The notes under the pieces: generated by a model
Told to the model about the DNA's origin: nothing
Seen by the model: only the letters and a program-made list of their open reading frames with translations
Database searches by the model: none
Assembly (NCBI RefSeq): GCF_003352835.1
Contig: NZ_QLVD01000004.1
Span: forward strand, 86,218 to 150,217
Reading direction: 5' to 3'
Source of the DNA: Ornithinimicrobium murale
GTDB taxonomy: Bacteria > Actinomycetota > Actinomycetes > Actinomycetales > Dermatophilaceae
DNA length: 64,000 bases
Part shown: positions 17,130 through 25,835 of the stretch, in pieces
Numbering within the stretch: the first letter of the stretch is position 1
Layout: the number at the start of each line of letters is the position of its first letter
Made by a program: the position numbers and the translations under genes

Positions 17130-18731
17130 ATGTCCCAAGCCCCCGTCGGGCAGTCCGTGGCGACCCCAGCCTGGGTGGTCGCCACGAAGTGGTTGTTGAT
17201 CGCGCTCACCGTGCTCGGCTGCACCTACCTTTCTTGGCGGGCCGTGGAGGCCGGGTCCTGGCTCATCGTGACGGTGGCCGCCTTCATCGCCATGGCGGTG
17301 CTGGTCGTCTACGCCACCGGACGCGGCATCACCCTGAAGTACCTGCTGCCCGGGCTGATCCTGCTCACCCTGTTCCAGATGTGGCCGATCGCCTACACCG
17401 TGGCCACCGCCTTCACCAACTATGGCGACGGGCACTCCCTGACCAAGGAGCAGGCGATCGAGGCGGTCCAGGCGCAGTCGGTCCGACCCGAGCCCGACTC
17501 CGCGCGCTACGGCATGTCCGTGGCGATCCCCGAGGGCGAGACGATTGCCGAGGCCGACCTGGCGCTCCTGCTCTCCCGGCCCGCGGCGGAGGGGACCAGC
17601 GGCGACAACCTCCTGGAGGGCCAGGAACTGTTCGTGGGCACCCTGGAGGGTCTGGAGCCGCTCCCGGCCGACGGGGTCACGCTGCGCGGCAACGGCACCG
17701 TCGGCGAGGCACCCGGCTTTCAGGTGCTCACCCTGGTGGAGGCCAACGAACGCGCGCAGGACGTCGCCGAGTTCGCGGTCCCGCTCGAGGGTGGCGCGGG
17801 CATCAAGGCGGCCACCGGCACCCAGGCCTTCGTCGGTCGCACGACCACGACCTACGACGCCGCCGCGGACACCATGACCACCATCGACGGCACGGTCTAT
17901 GTCGCCCACGAGGGCAACTTCGTGCCGCAGGACGGCCAGGGTCCTCCGCTGCCGACCGGCTGGACGGAGAACGTCGGGTTCGACAACTTCAGCTCGATCT
18001 TCACCGACTCCACCCTGCGCAGCGGCTTCCTGAAGATCTTCCTGTGGAACCTGGCCTTCCCGCTGCTGTCCGTGGGCTCGACCTTCATCCTCGGCATGCT
18101 GTTGGCGCTGCTGTTCAACGACCCCCGACTGAAGGGCAAGGGGCTCTACCGGTCTCTGCTGATCCTGCCCTACGCCCTGCCGATCTTCGTGACGGCCATC
18201 GTGTGGTCCGCGATGTTCAACCAGGACTTCGGGATGATCAATGACGTCACGGGACTGAACATCAACTGGCTCGGTGATCCGTGGCCCGCACGGGCGGCGG
18301 TGCTGATCACCAACCTGTGGCTCGGCTTCCCCTACATGTTCCTGATCTGCACCGGTGCGTTGCAGTCGATCCCCAACGACGTCAAGGAGGCGGCGTCCGT
18401 CGACGGGGCCGGCCCGATCCGCACGCTGTGGTCGGTGACCATGCCGCTGCTGCTCGTCGCGGTGGGCCCCCTGCTGGTGGCGTCCTTCGCCTTCAACTTC
18501 AACAACTTCGGCCTGATCTATCTGCTGACCGGCGGCCGCCCGTTCGAGGCGACCAACAGCCAGGTCGGCAACACCGACCTGCTGATCACCTTCGCCTACC
18601 GGCTGGCCATGGAGTCCGGCTCGCCGAACATCGGGCTGGCCTCCGCGGTCAGCATCATCATCTTCCTGATCGTGGGCGTGCTCAGCTATGGCATGTTCCG
18701 ACAGTCCAAGGCTCTCGAGGAGGTGAACTGA
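17130..18731 (+). CDS. malF: Maltose ABC transporter permease MalF
   Basis: The 533-residue permease has three N-terminal hydrophobic segments and a large extracytoplasmic insert (about residues 95-285), as in MalF proteins of proteobacteria. The ABC permease core follows, with the EAA loop KEAASVDGAGPIRTLW near residue 420 contacting the ATPase. ATG 17130 follows GGAG by 5 bp; a GTG one codon earlier is also in frame. The malG ATG comes 2 bp after the stop. Confidence 0.92.
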   Translation: MSQAPVGQSVATPAWVVATKWLLIALTVLGCTYLSWRAVEAGSWLIVTVAAFIAMAVLVVYATGRGITLKYLLPGLILLTLFQMWPIAYTVATAFTNYGDGHSLTKEQAIEAVQAQSVRPEPDSARYGMSVAIPEGETIAEADLALLLSRPAAEGTSGDNLLEGQELFVGTLEGLEPLPADGVTLRGNGTVGEAPGFQVLTLVEANERAQDVAEFAVPLEGGAGIKAATGTQAFVGRTTTTYDAAADTMTTIDGTVYVAHEGNFVPQDGQGPPLPTGWTENVGFDNFSSIFTDSTLRSGFLKIFLWNLAFPLLSVGSTFILGMLLALLFNDPRLKGKGLYRSLLILPYALPIFVTAIVWSAMFNQDFGMINDVTGLNINWLGDPWPARAAVLITNLWLGFPYMFLICTGALQSIPNDVKEAASVDGAGPIRTLWSVTMPLLLVAVGPLLVASFAFNFNNFGLIYLLTGGRPFEATNSQVGNTDLLITFAYRLAMESGSPNIGLASAVSIIIFLIVGVLSYGMFRQSKALEEVN

Positions 18732-18733
18732 CG

Positions 18734-19717
18734 ATGACGCAGCCAACTGCTGCCGGTGCCCCCGGCGCCTCCGGTGCTCCTGGTGCCGTCCCGACCGACG
18801 ACACCGTCAGCGTCCGCACGGACGGCACCGTCAGCGTCCGCACGGACGACTCCGCCAGCCGCACGGTCGGTCAGCGGCCGCGCACCGGTGTCTGGTGGCG
18901 TCATGCCCTGGCCGTCCTGGCCCTGGTGTGGGCCCTGTTCCCGGTGGCGTTCATCCTGTCGGCCGCGCTCAACCCGACCGGCACGCTCAACAGCGCCTCG
19001 CCGATCCCGACGGACTTCTCCCTCAAGAACTTCACGGACCTGTTCGCCTCGACGACCTTCCCCTACTGGACCTGGTTCAAGAACTCCCTGATCGTCGCGG
19101 GCCTCGGCACGCTCTTCCAGGTGTTCATCGGTGCCGCAGCGGCGTTCGCGTTCTCCCGGCTGCGCTGGAAGGGGCGCCGGCCCGGGTTGATGGCCCTGCT
19201 GCTGTCCCAGATGTTTCCGGCGCTGCTCGCCTTCCCCGCGCTCTACCTGATGTTCCTGCGCATCGGCGAGGTGATCCCGGAGATCGGCCTGAACACCCTC
19301 TGGGGTCTGCTGCTGGTCTACCTGGGCGGGGCCATGGGCGCCAACGTCTGGCTGCTCAAGGGCTACTTCGACACCATCCCCAGGGAGCTGGACGAGGCCG
19401 CCCGGATGGACGGTGCCAGCCATGCACGGATCTTCTTCACGATGACCCTGCGGCTGGTGGCGCCCATCCTGGCCACCGTCGGCATCCTGGCCTTCGTGGC
19501 GCTCTGGGGAGAGTTCATGCTGGCCAGTATATTCCTGCTCGACCAGGACCAGCGCACCCTCGGCGTCGGCCTCTACTCGCTCAACCTGGCCGACCGCAAC
19601 AAGTACTTCGGGATGTTCTGCGCCGGCGCGCTGCTGGCCTCCCTGCCCACCGTCGCGGTCTATCTCTCCCTGCAGAAACAGCTCATCGGGGGCCTGACGC
19701 AGGGGTCGGTCAAGTAG
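18734..19717 (+). CDS. malG: Maltose ABC transporter permease MalG
   Basis: The 327-residue inner-membrane permease has six predicted membrane helices. Its EAA loop, ELDEAARMDGASHARIFF, sits near residue 225. The first 55 residues are an unusual polar, Ala/Gly/Thr-rich extension containing a duplicated TVSVRTD motif from a 24-bp tandem repeat. The start follows the malF stop by 2 bp. The C-terminal LIGGLTQGSVK is typical of MalG. Confidence 0.93.
   Translation: MTQPTAAGAPGASGAPGAVPTDDTVSVRTDGTVSVRTDDSASRTVGQRPRTGVWWRHALAVLALVWALFPVAFILSAALNPTGTLNSASPIPTDFSLKNFTDLFASTTFPYWTWFKNSLIVAGLGTLFQVFIGAAAAFAFSRLRWKGRRPGLMALLLSQMFPALLAFPALYLMFLRIGEVIPEIGLNTLWGLLLVYLGGAMGANVWLLKGYFDTIPRELDEAARMDGASHARIFFTMTLRLVAPILATVGILAFVALWGEFMLASIFLLDQDQRTLGVGLYSLNLADRNKYFGMFCAGALLASLPTVAVYLSLQKQLIGGLTQGSVK
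18802..18849 (+). repeat. 24-bp tandem duplication in the 5' end of malG
   Basis: Units 18802-18825 and 18826-18849 are identical except for the last base. They encode two copies of TVSVRTD within the cytoplasmic N-terminal extension. Confidence 0.9.
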
Positions 19718-19778
19718 CCGTGACCGGATCAGCTAACCCCGCCCTCCGCCGAGCGCCCGCAGCCACCGTGAGCAGACG

Positions 19779-20786
19779 ATGAGCCGACTCGCCGACCTGG
19801 CGCAGCACGCAGGTGTCAGTGAGGCGACGGTCAGTCGCGTCCTCAACGACCGTCCCGGGGTGGCCACGCACACCCGGCAGGCGGTGCTCACCGCGCTCGA
19901 CGTGCTCGGCTATGAGCGCCCCAGCAAGCTGCGTCGCAGCAGCGCCGGACTGGTGGGCCTGGTCGTCCCTGAACTGACCAACCCGATCTTCCCGGCCTTC
20001 GCCCAAGCGGTGGAGACCCAGCTCGCGGCCGCCAACTACACCCCCGTCCTGTGCACCCAGGTGCCCGGCGGCGTGCACGAGGACGAGTACGTCCAGATGC
20101 TGCTGGAGCGGGGGGTCGCCAGCATCATCTTCATCAGCGGGTACCACGCGGACACCAGGGCCAGCATCGAGCGCTACACCACCCTGCGGGAGCGGAACCT
20201 GCCGATCACCCTGGTCAACGGCTGGCGGGAAGGGATCGAGGCCAGCTTCATCTCGCACGACGACATCGCCGGGATGCTCCTGGCTGTCCGGCACCTGCGC
20301 GATCTCGGCCACACCCGGATCGGGCTGGCCACCGGACCTCAGCGGTATGTGCCCGTCCAGCGCAAGGTCCAGGGCTACCAGGAGGCGCTGGCCCAGCTGC
20401 TGCCAGGGGCCGAGCAGTTCGTCCAGACCACGCTGTTCACCGTCGAGGGTGGTCAGGCAGCAGGACGCAAGCTGCTCGACCAGGGGGTCACGGCGGTCGT
20501 CTGCGGCTCGGACATCATGGCGCTCGGGGTAGTCCGGTCGGCCCGCCAGGCCGGGCTGCGGGTCCCCGAGGACGTGTCGGTCATCGGCTCGGACGACTCC
20601 CAGCTGATCGGCTTCACCGACCCCCCGCTGACCACCGTCCGGCAGGACGTGCCGGCCATGAGCGAGGCCGCGGTGACCGCGGTCCTGGAGGAGATGCAGG
20701 GGGAGCCGGTGGCCCACCGGGAGTACCTGTTCGCCCCCGAGCTGATCCTGCGCAGTTCCACCGGAGCCGCACGCGGCCGGGCCTGA
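19779..20786 (+). CDS. malR: LacI-family regulator (MalR-like)
   Basis: The 335-residue protein has an N-terminal LacI helix-turn-helix (RLADLAQHAGVSEATVSRVLND) with hinge helix, then a periplasmic-binding-like effector domain (VVPELTNPIFPAFA, a DDSQLIGFTDPPLTTVRQD segment near the end). It is encoded 61 bp after malG on the same strand. The palindrome at 15522-15537 is the expected type of site. It most likely represses malEFG and perhaps msmK until maltodextrin is present. Confidence 0.88.
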   Translation: MSRLADLAQHAGVSEATVSRVLNDRPGVATHTRQAVLTALDVLGYERPSKLRRSSAGLVGLVVPELTNPIFPAFAQAVETQLAAANYTPVLCTQVPGGVHEDEYVQMLLERGVASIIFISGYHADTRASIERYTTLRERNLPITLVNGWREGIEASFISHDDIAGMLLAVRHLRDLGHTRIGLATGPQRYVPVQRKVQGYQEALAQLLPGAEQFVQTTLFTVEGGQAAGRKLLDQGVTAVVCGSDIMALGVVRSARQAGLRVPEDVSVIGSDDSQLIGFTDPPLTTVRQDVPAMSEAAVTAVLEEMQGEPVAHREYLFAPELILRSSTGAARGRA

Positions 20787-20813
20787 CCGACCGGGCCAGC
20801 CCTCGGCATACGG

Positions 20814-21611
20814 TCAGGGGGCGGAGCGCAGCTCGACCAGGGTGCGCAGCAGGGTCTGGACCTGGATCTCGTTGGCGACCCGGTGCCGGGCGGTCGTCTC
20901 GCCGGGGCCGACCTTGACGGTCAGGTCGGTCGGCCGCAGCATCGCGAAGGCCCGCTCGTCGGTCACGTCGTCCCCGACGAAGAGCATCGAGTCCACCTCG
21001 TGCTCGGCCGCCAGGTCGAGCAGGGCCGCTCCCTTGCCGACGTGGCGCGTGGCCATCTCCAGCACCTCCTTGCCGGGCGTCACCACCAGGCCGGTATGCC
21101 GAGTGAGCACCTCCTGCGTGGCGTGGACCGCTGCCTCGGAGTCCTGCGTGGACAGCCCGCGGGTGTGCAGGACCAGCGAGTGGGGCTTGCGCTCCACCCG
21201 CGCCCGGGGATGGTCCAGCAGCACCGCCGCCAGGTCCTCATCCAGCGCCGCGAAGCGAGCCTGCTCGGTGGTGTCGGGGGACAGGGCCCGGGGGTCGGAC
21301 GAGCGCTCCACACCGTGGCTGCCCACCAGCAGCACTGGCTCGGTGAGGCGGGTCAGCTCGAGGAGGTCCGCCAGCGCACGGCCCGAGACGATCGCCACCA
21401 GGGTGTCGGGCAACCCGCAGAGCCTGTTGAGCAGCTCCTCGCTCCCGGGCAGGGCACGGGCGTCCATCGGCTCATCGACCAGCGGCGCGAGCGTGCCGTC
21501 GAAGTCCATCGCCACCAGGATGCGCGGGTTGCGGGCGAACTGGCGCAGGGCACCGGCCAGCGGCTCGGCGAGCACCTGATCGGCATCGCGCGCGGTTGTG
21601 CGTCCGGTCAT
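20814..21611 (-). CDS. otsB: Trehalose-6-phosphate phosphatase OtsB
   Basis: The 265-residue HAD phosphatase has nucleophile motif MDFDGTLAPL near residue 35, IVSGR, a GSHGVER segment, and motif III/IV GDDVTDERAF. It dephosphorylates trehalose-6-phosphate. The ATG overlaps the otsA stop by 4 bp, so the two are co-translated. An in-frame extension upstream to 21866 lies inside otsA and is not coding. Confidence 0.94.
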   Translation of the reverse strand: MTGRTTARDADQVLAEPLAGALRQFARNPRILVAMDFDGTLAPLVDEPMDARALPGSEELLNRLCGLPDTLVAIVSGRALADLLELTRLTEPVLLVGSHGVERSSDPRALSPDTTEQARFAALDEDLAAVLLDHPRARVERKPHSLVLHTRGLSTQDSEAAVHATQEVLTRHTGLVVTPGKEVLEMATRHVGKGAALLDLAAEHEVDSMLFVGDDVTDERAFAMLRPTDLTVKVGPGETTARHRVANEIQVQTLLRTLVELRSAP

Positions 21612-23062
21612 CGCCGGGTGGGCCTGTCCGGGGCGGCTTCGAGCGCGGTCAGATAGTGCCGTGCCCACGCATGCACGTCGTGGGCACGGACCCGTCGGCG
21701 CATCGCGAGCATCCGCTTGCGTGCTCTGGCTGGCTCCTCGCGCATCGCCTCGAGAATAGTCTCCTTGAGCCCGGCGATGTCGTGCGGGTTGCACAGGAAG
21801 GCCTGGCGCAGCTCCTGCGCAGCACCGGTGAACTCGCTGAGCACCAGAGCCCCGCCGCCGTCCCACCGGCTGGCGACATACTCCTTGGCCACCAGGTTCA
21901 TCCCGTCACGCAGGGGCGTGACCAGCAGCACGTCCGCAGCCTGGAAGAGTGCGGCCATCTCCTCCTTGGGGTAGGAGTGGTGCAGGTAGTGGACCGCGGT
22001 CGCGCCGATGTCGGAGTGGTCTCCGTTGATCCGACCCACCTGCCCGTCGACCTGGCTGCGCAGGTCCTGGTAGGCGCTGACGCGCTCGCGGCTGGGTGTG
22101 GCGATCTGCAGCAGCGTGACCTCCGGAGCGGCGATCGCCTCGTCGGCGAACAACTCGGAGATGGCCCGCAGGCGGTGCCGGATGCCCTTGGTGTAGTCGA
22201 GCCGGTCGATGCCCAGGAGCACCGTCTGGGGGTCTCCCAGGGAGGCCCGGATCTCTCGGGCACGGCGGCGCACTCCCGGTGTCCTGGCGAGCTCCTCCAT
22301 GGATCGGAAGTCGATCGAGATCGGCACCGTGGCGGTCCGGGCCCGTCGCGCCTCGGCGCCGAGCTGGCCGTCCTGGGCGCCCTGCCAGGTGATGACATCG
22401 CCGGAGGAGGTCGTGCCGAGCAGCTGGTGGCAGGCGCGGGTGAAGTTGGCGGCGTCGTTGCTGCGCTGGAAGCCGAGGAAGTCGGCCCCGAGCAGGCCGC
22501 GGAGCACGGCCCGGCGCCACGGGAGCTGACCGAAGAGCTCCACCGGTGGGAACGGGATGTGGTTGAACCACCCGATCTGCAGGTCCGGGCGCAGGGCGCG
22601 CAGCATGGCCGGCACCAGTTGGAGCTGGTAGTCGTGGACCCACACCGTTGCTCCCTGTGCCGCGACCCCGGCGATCGCTTCGGCGAAGCGAGTGTTCACC
22701 CGCTGGTAGGACGCCCACCAGCTGCGTCGGTAGCGAGGAGGGACGATCACGTCGTGGTAGAGCGGCCACAGGGTCTCATTGCTGAAGCCCTCGTAGTAGC
22801 CGCGGAGGTCATCGGAGCTCAGCACGATCGGGTGCAGTCGGATGCCCTCGCGGTCGAAGGGCGCGACGCTCTCGCCGGGGTCACCGGCCCAACCCACCCA
22901 GGCCGCGGACCGGCCCTGCATGACAGCGTCCATGGCCGTCACCAGACCGCCAGGGCTCGCCTGCCAGCGGGTCTGACCGTCAGCATCGACCACCCGGTCA
23001 ACCGGCAGTCGGTTGGCGGCCACCACGAAGTCGAAGGTGTCCTGCGAGGAAACCACAACCAC
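21608..23062 (-). CDS. otsA: Trehalose-6-phosphate synthase OtsA
   Basis: This GT20 glycosyltransferase joins a nucleotide-sugar glucose to glucose-6-phosphate. The 484-residue protein shows the N-terminal VVAANRLPVD, VWVHDYQLQLVPAMLR, GFFxHIPFP-type motif (GWFNHIPFPP), GIDRLDYTKGI, LVTPLRDGMNLVAKEYV and the sugar-phosphate loop. The start is GTG. The neighbouring maltose uptake locus suggests that imported glucan sugar can feed osmoprotective trehalose; that link is contextual. Confidence 0.95.
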   Translation of the reverse strand: MVVVSSQDTFDFVVAANRLPVDRVVDADGQTRWQASPGGLVTAMDAVMQGRSAAWVGWAGDPGESVAPFDREGIRLHPIVLSSDDLRGYYEGFSNETLWPLYHDVIVPPRYRRSWWASYQRVNTRFAEAIAGVAAQGATVWVHDYQLQLVPAMLRALRPDLQIGWFNHIPFPPVELFGQLPWRRAVLRGLLGADFLGFQRSNDAANFTRACHQLLGTTSSGDVITWQGAQDGQLGAEARRARTATVPISIDFRSMEELARTPGVRRRAREIRASLGDPQTVLLGIDRLDYTKGIRHRLRAISELFADEAIAAPEVTLLQIATPSRERVSAYQDLRSQVDGQVGRINGDHSDIGATAVHYLHHSYPKEEMAALFQAADVLLVTPLRDGMNLVAKEYVASRWDGGGALVLSEFTGAAQELRQAFLCNPHDIAGLKETILEAMREEPARARKRMLAMRRRVRAHDVHAWARHYLTALEAAPDRPTRR

Positions 23063-23284
23063 TCCATCATCGTCAGATCGTCTGGGCCCCGGCTGAGGGG
23101 ACTGATCGCGTCATCGCGCGGTGCAGGGATCCTGGGCCTGAGGGCACTGGAAACCAACTAGCGGCCCGGTTCGTTGCTGACCCGAGCCTAGTCGGGTCCG
23201 ACTGGGCCCGCGATCCCGCACCCGGGGTGCCGAATGGGCCTGAAGTGCCGTGCCGAGACGAGGAGACGCAATACGGTGGAGATC

Positions 23285-25225
23285 ATGAGCGCCGAGTCCA
23301 CTCCTGCCGGGGGACCCCCGGAGGGGGCTTCCCCGACCTCGCGCCGTCTCGGTCGGTATACCCTCGGGACCCGCGTCGGTGAGGGCGGCATGGGCGTGGT
23401 CTACCGTGCGCGTGCCGACGGCGCAGCCGAGGACGGCAGCCGCGACGTGGCGATCAAGGTGCTGCGTCCGCACATCGCCCACGACCCGGACGCGCGTCAA
23501 CGACTGTCCCGCGAGGTCGCCACCCTCTCGCGGGTGAACAGCCCCAGAATCGCGGCCGTCCTCGATGCCGACACGGAGGGACCGGCGCCGTACATCGTCA
23601 CCGAGTTCGTGCCCGGTCCACCGCTCGACCGCGTGGTCACCGAGCGCGGCCCCGTCACAGGTGAGGCACTGGTGGACCTGGGGCGGGGTCTCTATGAGGC
23701 CCTGACCGCGATCCACCGGGTGGGCATCGTCCACCGCGATCTCAAGCCCGGCAATGTGCTGATGGTCGGGTCGGACCCGGTCGTCATCGACTTCGGCATC
23801 GCCCAGGTTGCCGACGATGTCCGTCTCACCATGACCGGGTTGGTGATGGGGACGCCCGGCTATCTGTCGCCCGAGGTCGTTGAGGGTGGCGCGGTGACCG
23901 AGGCCACCGACTGGTGGGGCTGGGCAGCGACCCTGGCCTTCGCGGCCAGTGGCAGCCCGCCCTTCGGCCGGGGTCCGATGAGTGCCGTCCTGGACCGTGT
24001 GACGCGGGGGCGCACCCAGTTGGACGGCGTGGACCCCAGACTGCGACCGCTGCTGGAGGCCGCGCTCGACCCCGAGCCGGAGCGCCGGCCGCACAACGAC
24101 GAGGTGATGGCCGCCCTGGAGCTCTATGCCGCGCACCGTCCGGTGACCGCGGCGTTGACCCAACGGGTGCCCCGGCCCGCGGCAGAACGGGCGCAACCGC
24201 CGCGGACCCCGCCCCGCGCCTGGCCCGCAACGCCCTCGACGGCGGCCACACCGCAGGTGGACCCGACCCGTGTGCAGCCCGCGCAGCCGACCCCGCAGAC
24301 CCGGGTGGCACTGCAGCAGGGCGGCGCGCACGGTGGGACTCCTGGCGGGTCGCACGGTGGGACGCCTGGCGGGTCGCACGGTGGGACGCCTGGCGGGTCG
24401 CACGGTGGCAGCGGTCACGGTGCAGCCCGCCCGAACCACCCGATGTCACGGGAGGCGCCCTACGGAGCCGATCGCCGGCCGGGGCCTGATCCGCTCGGCC
24501 AGCCCACGGCATACGGTCAGCCCTCGGCATCCGGCCAGTCGGGCCAGTCGCCGTTCGGGCAGCCCCTGCCGTACCCGCCGGGGCAGTCACAGCGTGGCCC
24601 CGATCCCAGGATCGGCCGCCCGATGCGCACCGGCACGCTCGCTGCGGGCCTGGTCGCGCTCGTCGGGCTTGCCGCGCTGGTGCCGCTGCTGTCCTGGGGC
24701 TTGCTCATCATCTGGTCGGTGGCGGCACGCACCGTCGATCATGCCGTGACCGCTCTGGTCCTGCGCCGGCACGAGGCGGGGCCACGTCGCTCCGATGTGC
24801 CGCTCACCGTGCTGGCCAGCCCGTGGCACCTGTTTGTGTCGGCGCTGTCCACCGGGTTGGCGATGCTGCTGCCCCTCGCGTTCGCCATGGCGGCCACGGT
24901 GATCACGGCCGGTGGGCTCACCGAGTCCGGACTGATGCAGGTGGACGTCGGGCACCCGCTGCCCGTGGGAGTCGGCAGCCTGCTCGGCCTGCTCATGGCC
25001 TGGTGGGGGCCCGGCGGCGTGTCGCTGCGCAGAGGCTCCCGCACCCTGGTCCGCGCGATCCTGCCAGGGCAGCTGATCACCCAGGTGGTGACGGTGGTTC
25101 TGGCCGTCGGTGGCCTGGTGATCCTGGGATACTCCCTGATGGAGGGCGTCCCGGTCTCCTGGTGGCCCACCTCGTGGACTTCCGCGCCGTTCACGGACCT
25201 GATCCCGCAGGTGCTGCGCCCCTGA
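23285..25225 (+). CDS. Transmembrane serine/threonine protein kinase (PknB-like)
   Basis: The 646-residue protein has a kinase domain at about residues 20-280: G-loop GEGGMGVVYRA, VAIKVL, HRDLKPGNVL, DFGIAQ, and activation loop GTPGYLSPE. A long Pro/Gln/Gly-rich linker follows (280-450) with three 24-bp DNA repeats encoding GGTPGGSH, then about four membrane helices (460-640). Unlike PknB there are no PASTA domains, so the membrane part rather than an external domain may sense. It faces away from otsA across 222 bp. Substrates are unknown. Confidence 0.9.
   Translation: MSAESTPAGGPPEGASPTSRRLGRYTLGTRVGEGGMGVVYRARADGAAEDGSRDVAIKVLRPHIAHDPDARQRLSREVATLSRVNSPRIAAVLDADTEGPAPYIVTEFVPGPPLDRVVTERGPVTGEALVDLGRGLYEALTAIHRVGIVHRDLKPGNVLMVGSDPVVIDFGIAQVADDVRLTMTGLVMGTPGYLSPEVVEGGAVTEATDWWGWAATLAFAASGSPPFGRGPMSAVLDRVTRGRTQLDGVDPRLRPLLEAALDPEPERRPHNDEVMAALELYAAHRPVTAALTQRVPRPAAERAQPPRTPPRAWPATPSTAATPQVDPTRVQPAQPTPQTRVALQQGGAHGGTPGGSHGGTPGGSHGGTPGGSHGGSGHGAARPNHPMSREAPYGADRRPGPDPLGQPTAYGQPSASGQSGQSPFGQPLPYPPGQSQRGPDPRIGRPMRTGTLAAGLVALVGLAALVPLLSWGLLIIWSVAARTVDHAVTALVLRRHEAGPRRSDVPLTVLASPWHLFVSALSTGLAMLLPLAFAMAATVITAGGLTESGLMQVDVGHPLPVGVGSLLGLLMAWWGPGGVSLRRGSRTLVRAILPGQLITQVVTVVLAVGGLVILGYSLMEGVPVSWWPTSWTSAPFTDLIPQVLRP
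24328..24409 (+). repeat. 24-bp tandem repeat (3.4 copies) in the kinase linker
   Basis: Units start at 24328, 24352 and 24376 with a partial copy at 24400. Each reads GCACGGTGGGACKCCTGGCG followed by GGTC and encodes the octapeptide HGGTPGGS. Copy-number change would keep frame. Confidence 0.9.
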
Positions 25226-25314
25226 GGTGTGGACGCTGCGCCCCTCATCCGCAGGCGCTGAGCGCTGAGGCTGTGCGCTGCGCCCCTCGTCCTGCAGGCG
25301 CTGCGCCCCGCATC
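25213..25314 (+). repeat. Degenerate repeats of GCTGCGCCCC after the kinase gene
   Basis: GCTGCGCCCC starts at 25213, 25235, 25277 and 25300, with CGCAGGCGCTG-like words between. The first copy overlaps the end of the kinase gene. The rest of 25226-25580 shows no credible reading frame; it also holds two copies of GCTCCCGCCCGTGCTCC-like sequence (about 25325-25365) and the inverted dispersed repeat. Confidence 0.6.
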
Positions 25315-25372
25315 CGGAGGTCCTGCTCCCGCCCGTGCTCCGTCCCGAGCTCCCGCCCGTGCTCCCCCCCGC

Positions 25373-25415
25373 CCGGCGTGTCGCGCACGGTGCCGCCATC
25401 GTTGCGGCGTGTCCG
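25373..25415 (-). repeat. Dispersed intergenic repeat, single inverted copy
   Basis: On the minus strand this reads GGACACGCCGC, then a CAACGATGGCGGCAC core, then GTGCGCGACACGCCGG. It matches the 12771-12916 units over about 43 bp with a few changes. It lies downstream of the kinase gene. Confidence 0.75.
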
Positions 25416-25581
25416 GCGTTCTAGCGCGGATTCGGTCGCGCCGATCCTGCACCAGGAGACCTCCGGGACCAGGGGCCGATGGGACCCCGCACCACCGGAG
25501 ACGCGGAGTGCGGTGGGCCGCCCGCGGAGTGTGACAGGGCGTGTTGCTCACACGGGGGTAGCACAGCACAGGAGACGTGGG

Positions 25582-25587
25582 TACTCT
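25582..25587 (+). promoter_or_regulatory. Candidate -10 box of the rpf transcript
   Basis: TACTCT (TANNNT) lies about 70 bp upstream of the riboswitch. No convincing -35 box is visible. Confidence 0.3.
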
Positions 25588-25654
25588 TGCGGACGGCCCT
25601 CCCCGGGGCCTCACAAGTGCATTTCCAGCACCACACGCATGGCGTGTGCCCATG

Positions 25655-25815
25655 GGCGCCGAACCTCGTCACCAGGGCACGACCTCCGGACCGTCCGGCG
25701 CCAGATGAGGGTGGGGGACCCGAGATGACGCCACCCCGGCGTCTTGGGGTGAAGCCGCGAGAGCGGCCGGGCACCTGACCGCCCGAACCCGACAGCTAAC
25801 CCCGCAGGCGCGCAG
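25655..25815 (+). promoter_or_regulatory. c-di-AMP riboswitch (ydaO/yuaA class)
   Basis: The leader carries ordered ydaO signatures: GCGCCGAACCTCGTCACC at the 5' end, GGGGGACCCGAGAT, a variable hairpin (GACGCC/GGCGTC), CTTGGGGTGAAGCCG, then CCGAACCCGACAGCTAACC and GCAGGCG closing against the 5' segment. In actinobacteria this class commonly precedes rpf and other cell-wall hydrolase genes and turns them off when c-di-AMP is bound. It ends about 20 nt before the rpf start codon, so control may be by transcription or translation. Confidence 0.9.
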
Positions 25816-25835
25816 TCAGGAAGGTTGGCCCCGCC

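Noticed and set aside
15507..18746. A 1079-codon open frame on the minus strand
   Set aside because: It is antisense to msmK-malE-malF coding, has no family motifs, and arises because high-GC genes leave the opposite strand free of stops.
24328..24409. Regular short repeats that might be a CRISPR array
   Set aside because: Units are directly joined with no spacers and encode a Gly-rich linker in frame.
25529..25553. GTGTGA and TCACAC inverted half-sites upstream of rpf, considered as a CRP site
   Set aside because: The spacer is 13 bp rather than the 6 bp of CRP-type operators.
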